Source of the DNA: Vibrio litoralis DSM 17657
GTDB lineage: Bacteria; Pseudomonadota; Gammaproteobacteria; Enterobacterales; Vibrionaceae
Reading direction: 5' to 3'
Length of the DNA: 64,000 nucleotides
NCBI RefSeq assembly: GCF_000426765.1
Contig: NZ_AUFZ01000001.1
Location: 1-64,000 of the forward strand
The notes below the pieces were generated by a model that had not been told where the DNA came from, ran no database searches, and saw only the letters and a list, made by a program, of their open reading frames with translations. This document shows, piece after piece, positions 63,728 through 64,000 of this stretch; within the stretch, counting starts at the first letter, position 1; each line of letters begins with the position of its first letter. Position numbers and translations under genes: made by a program.

Positions 63728-64000
63728 TTAATGTCCTAATCCATTCCATAAACATAATGTAGCGTAGGCTCGATATGGCTGCCACGCTTTTGCTTGCTGT
63801 AAAACGGCTTTTCTCGTGGGGTACTTATCACTAGTGAGCAATGCTTTTAATACCCCAAGATCTTTATCTGGAAAACTGTCTTGAATACCTAAGCCGCGCA
63901 TTGCCAGATAGTTTGCCGTCCAAGGGCCAACGCCTTTTAAGGCCGTCCATTGTTCGAGGAAATCTTCAAATACTTGCGCCTTGTCCAAAGAGATAACCTC
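63728..64000 (-). CDS. alkA: AlkA-like DNA-3-methyladenine glycosylase, C-terminal part (runs off the window)
   Basis: At least 90 C-terminal residues of an HhH-GPD glycosylase are present. The helix-hairpin-helix LKGVGPWTANYLAMRGLG with catalytic Asp in DSFPDKDLGVLKAL, then WQPYRAYATLCLW, are the AlkA hallmarks. The frame is open to the window edge; the TTG at 63988 is internal. Many Vibrio homologues carry N-terminal Ada-type domains, which cannot be checked here. Confidence 0.9.
   Translation of the reverse strand, partial: EVISLDKAQVFEDFLEQWTALKGVGPWTANYLAMRGLGIQDSFPDKDLGVLKALLTSDKYPTRKAVLQQAKAWQPYRAYATLCLWNGLGH

Overview
The window is about 64 kb of a moderately AT-rich gammaproteobacterial chromosome. 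Gene content and intergenic repeats point to a Vibrio or close relative: araFGH, galETK, ast genes, a CueP copper locus, an auxiliary type VI secretion cluster with a VgrG-muramidase, integron-type attC sites and several Vibrio-style palindromic/MITE repeats. No rRNA, tRNA, replication origin or CRISPR array was seen. The assignment rests on recognition of protein families, not on any database search.

Layout. 0-4.6 kb is accessory DNA: an IS110-family element with a structured left end (candidate bridge RNA), two integron-like cassettes on the minus strand (a DUF4062-SIR2 protein and a two-TM membrane protein) separated by a recognisable attC, a second IS110 remnant, and a ~350-bp tandem duplication. 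4.6-7.4 kb holds an adenosine deaminase-family gene, a YefM-YoeB toxin-antitoxin pair, a MITE and an unknown gene. 7.6-9.6 kb is an ascorbate-type PTS (IIB, IIC, IIA). 9.7-16.7 kb has trhO, a small acidic lipoprotein bracketed by two inverted MITEs, and astADBE for arginine catabolism (no astC). 17-24.5 kb carries a MarR/HlyD/DUF2955 efflux set, a PQQ glucose dehydrogenase and a frameshifted diguanylate cyclase.

24.6-30.2 kb is an auxiliary T6SS cluster: Hcp, a VgrG with a C-terminal peptidoglycan-binding plus lysozyme-like effector region, a secreted candidate immunity protein, a PAAR tip and a Sel1-repeat protein. 30.6-34.4 kb is the arabinose ABC transporter araFGH behind a good CRP site. 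34.5-40.9 kb is a sulfatase cluster (sulfatase, SSS symporter, AraC regulator, two DUF202 proteins, radical-SAM sulfatase maturase) resembling the E. coli yidF-L region. 41-45.6 kb is a MacAB plus outer-membrane-factor efflux operon.

45.7-47.5 kb is a small accessory patch: a TRAP-permease gene tail in a repeat, a KilA-N/BstA-like gene, a palindromic repeat and a 7-bp tandem repeat. 47.5-51 kb is galETK behind a perfect GalR-type operator. Then come a cold-shock gene with two tiny downstream ORFs, a GNAT enzyme, cpdB, a DUF6279 lipoprotein, an M14-like peptidase, a DUF2301 protein, a CueR-type promoter driving a Cys/His-rich protein and cueP, a MerR/carboxymuconolactone decarboxylase pair, a MAPEG protein, a secreted MTA/SAH nucleosidase-like protein, a secreted amidohydrolase, and ogt-alkA (alkA cut by the window edge).

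The best leads for something new are the IS110/attC/SIR2 block at the left end, the BstA-like gene, the VgrG effector-immunity-Sel1 set, the sulfatase cluster with paired DUF202 proteins, and the cspA-linked microprotein ORFs.
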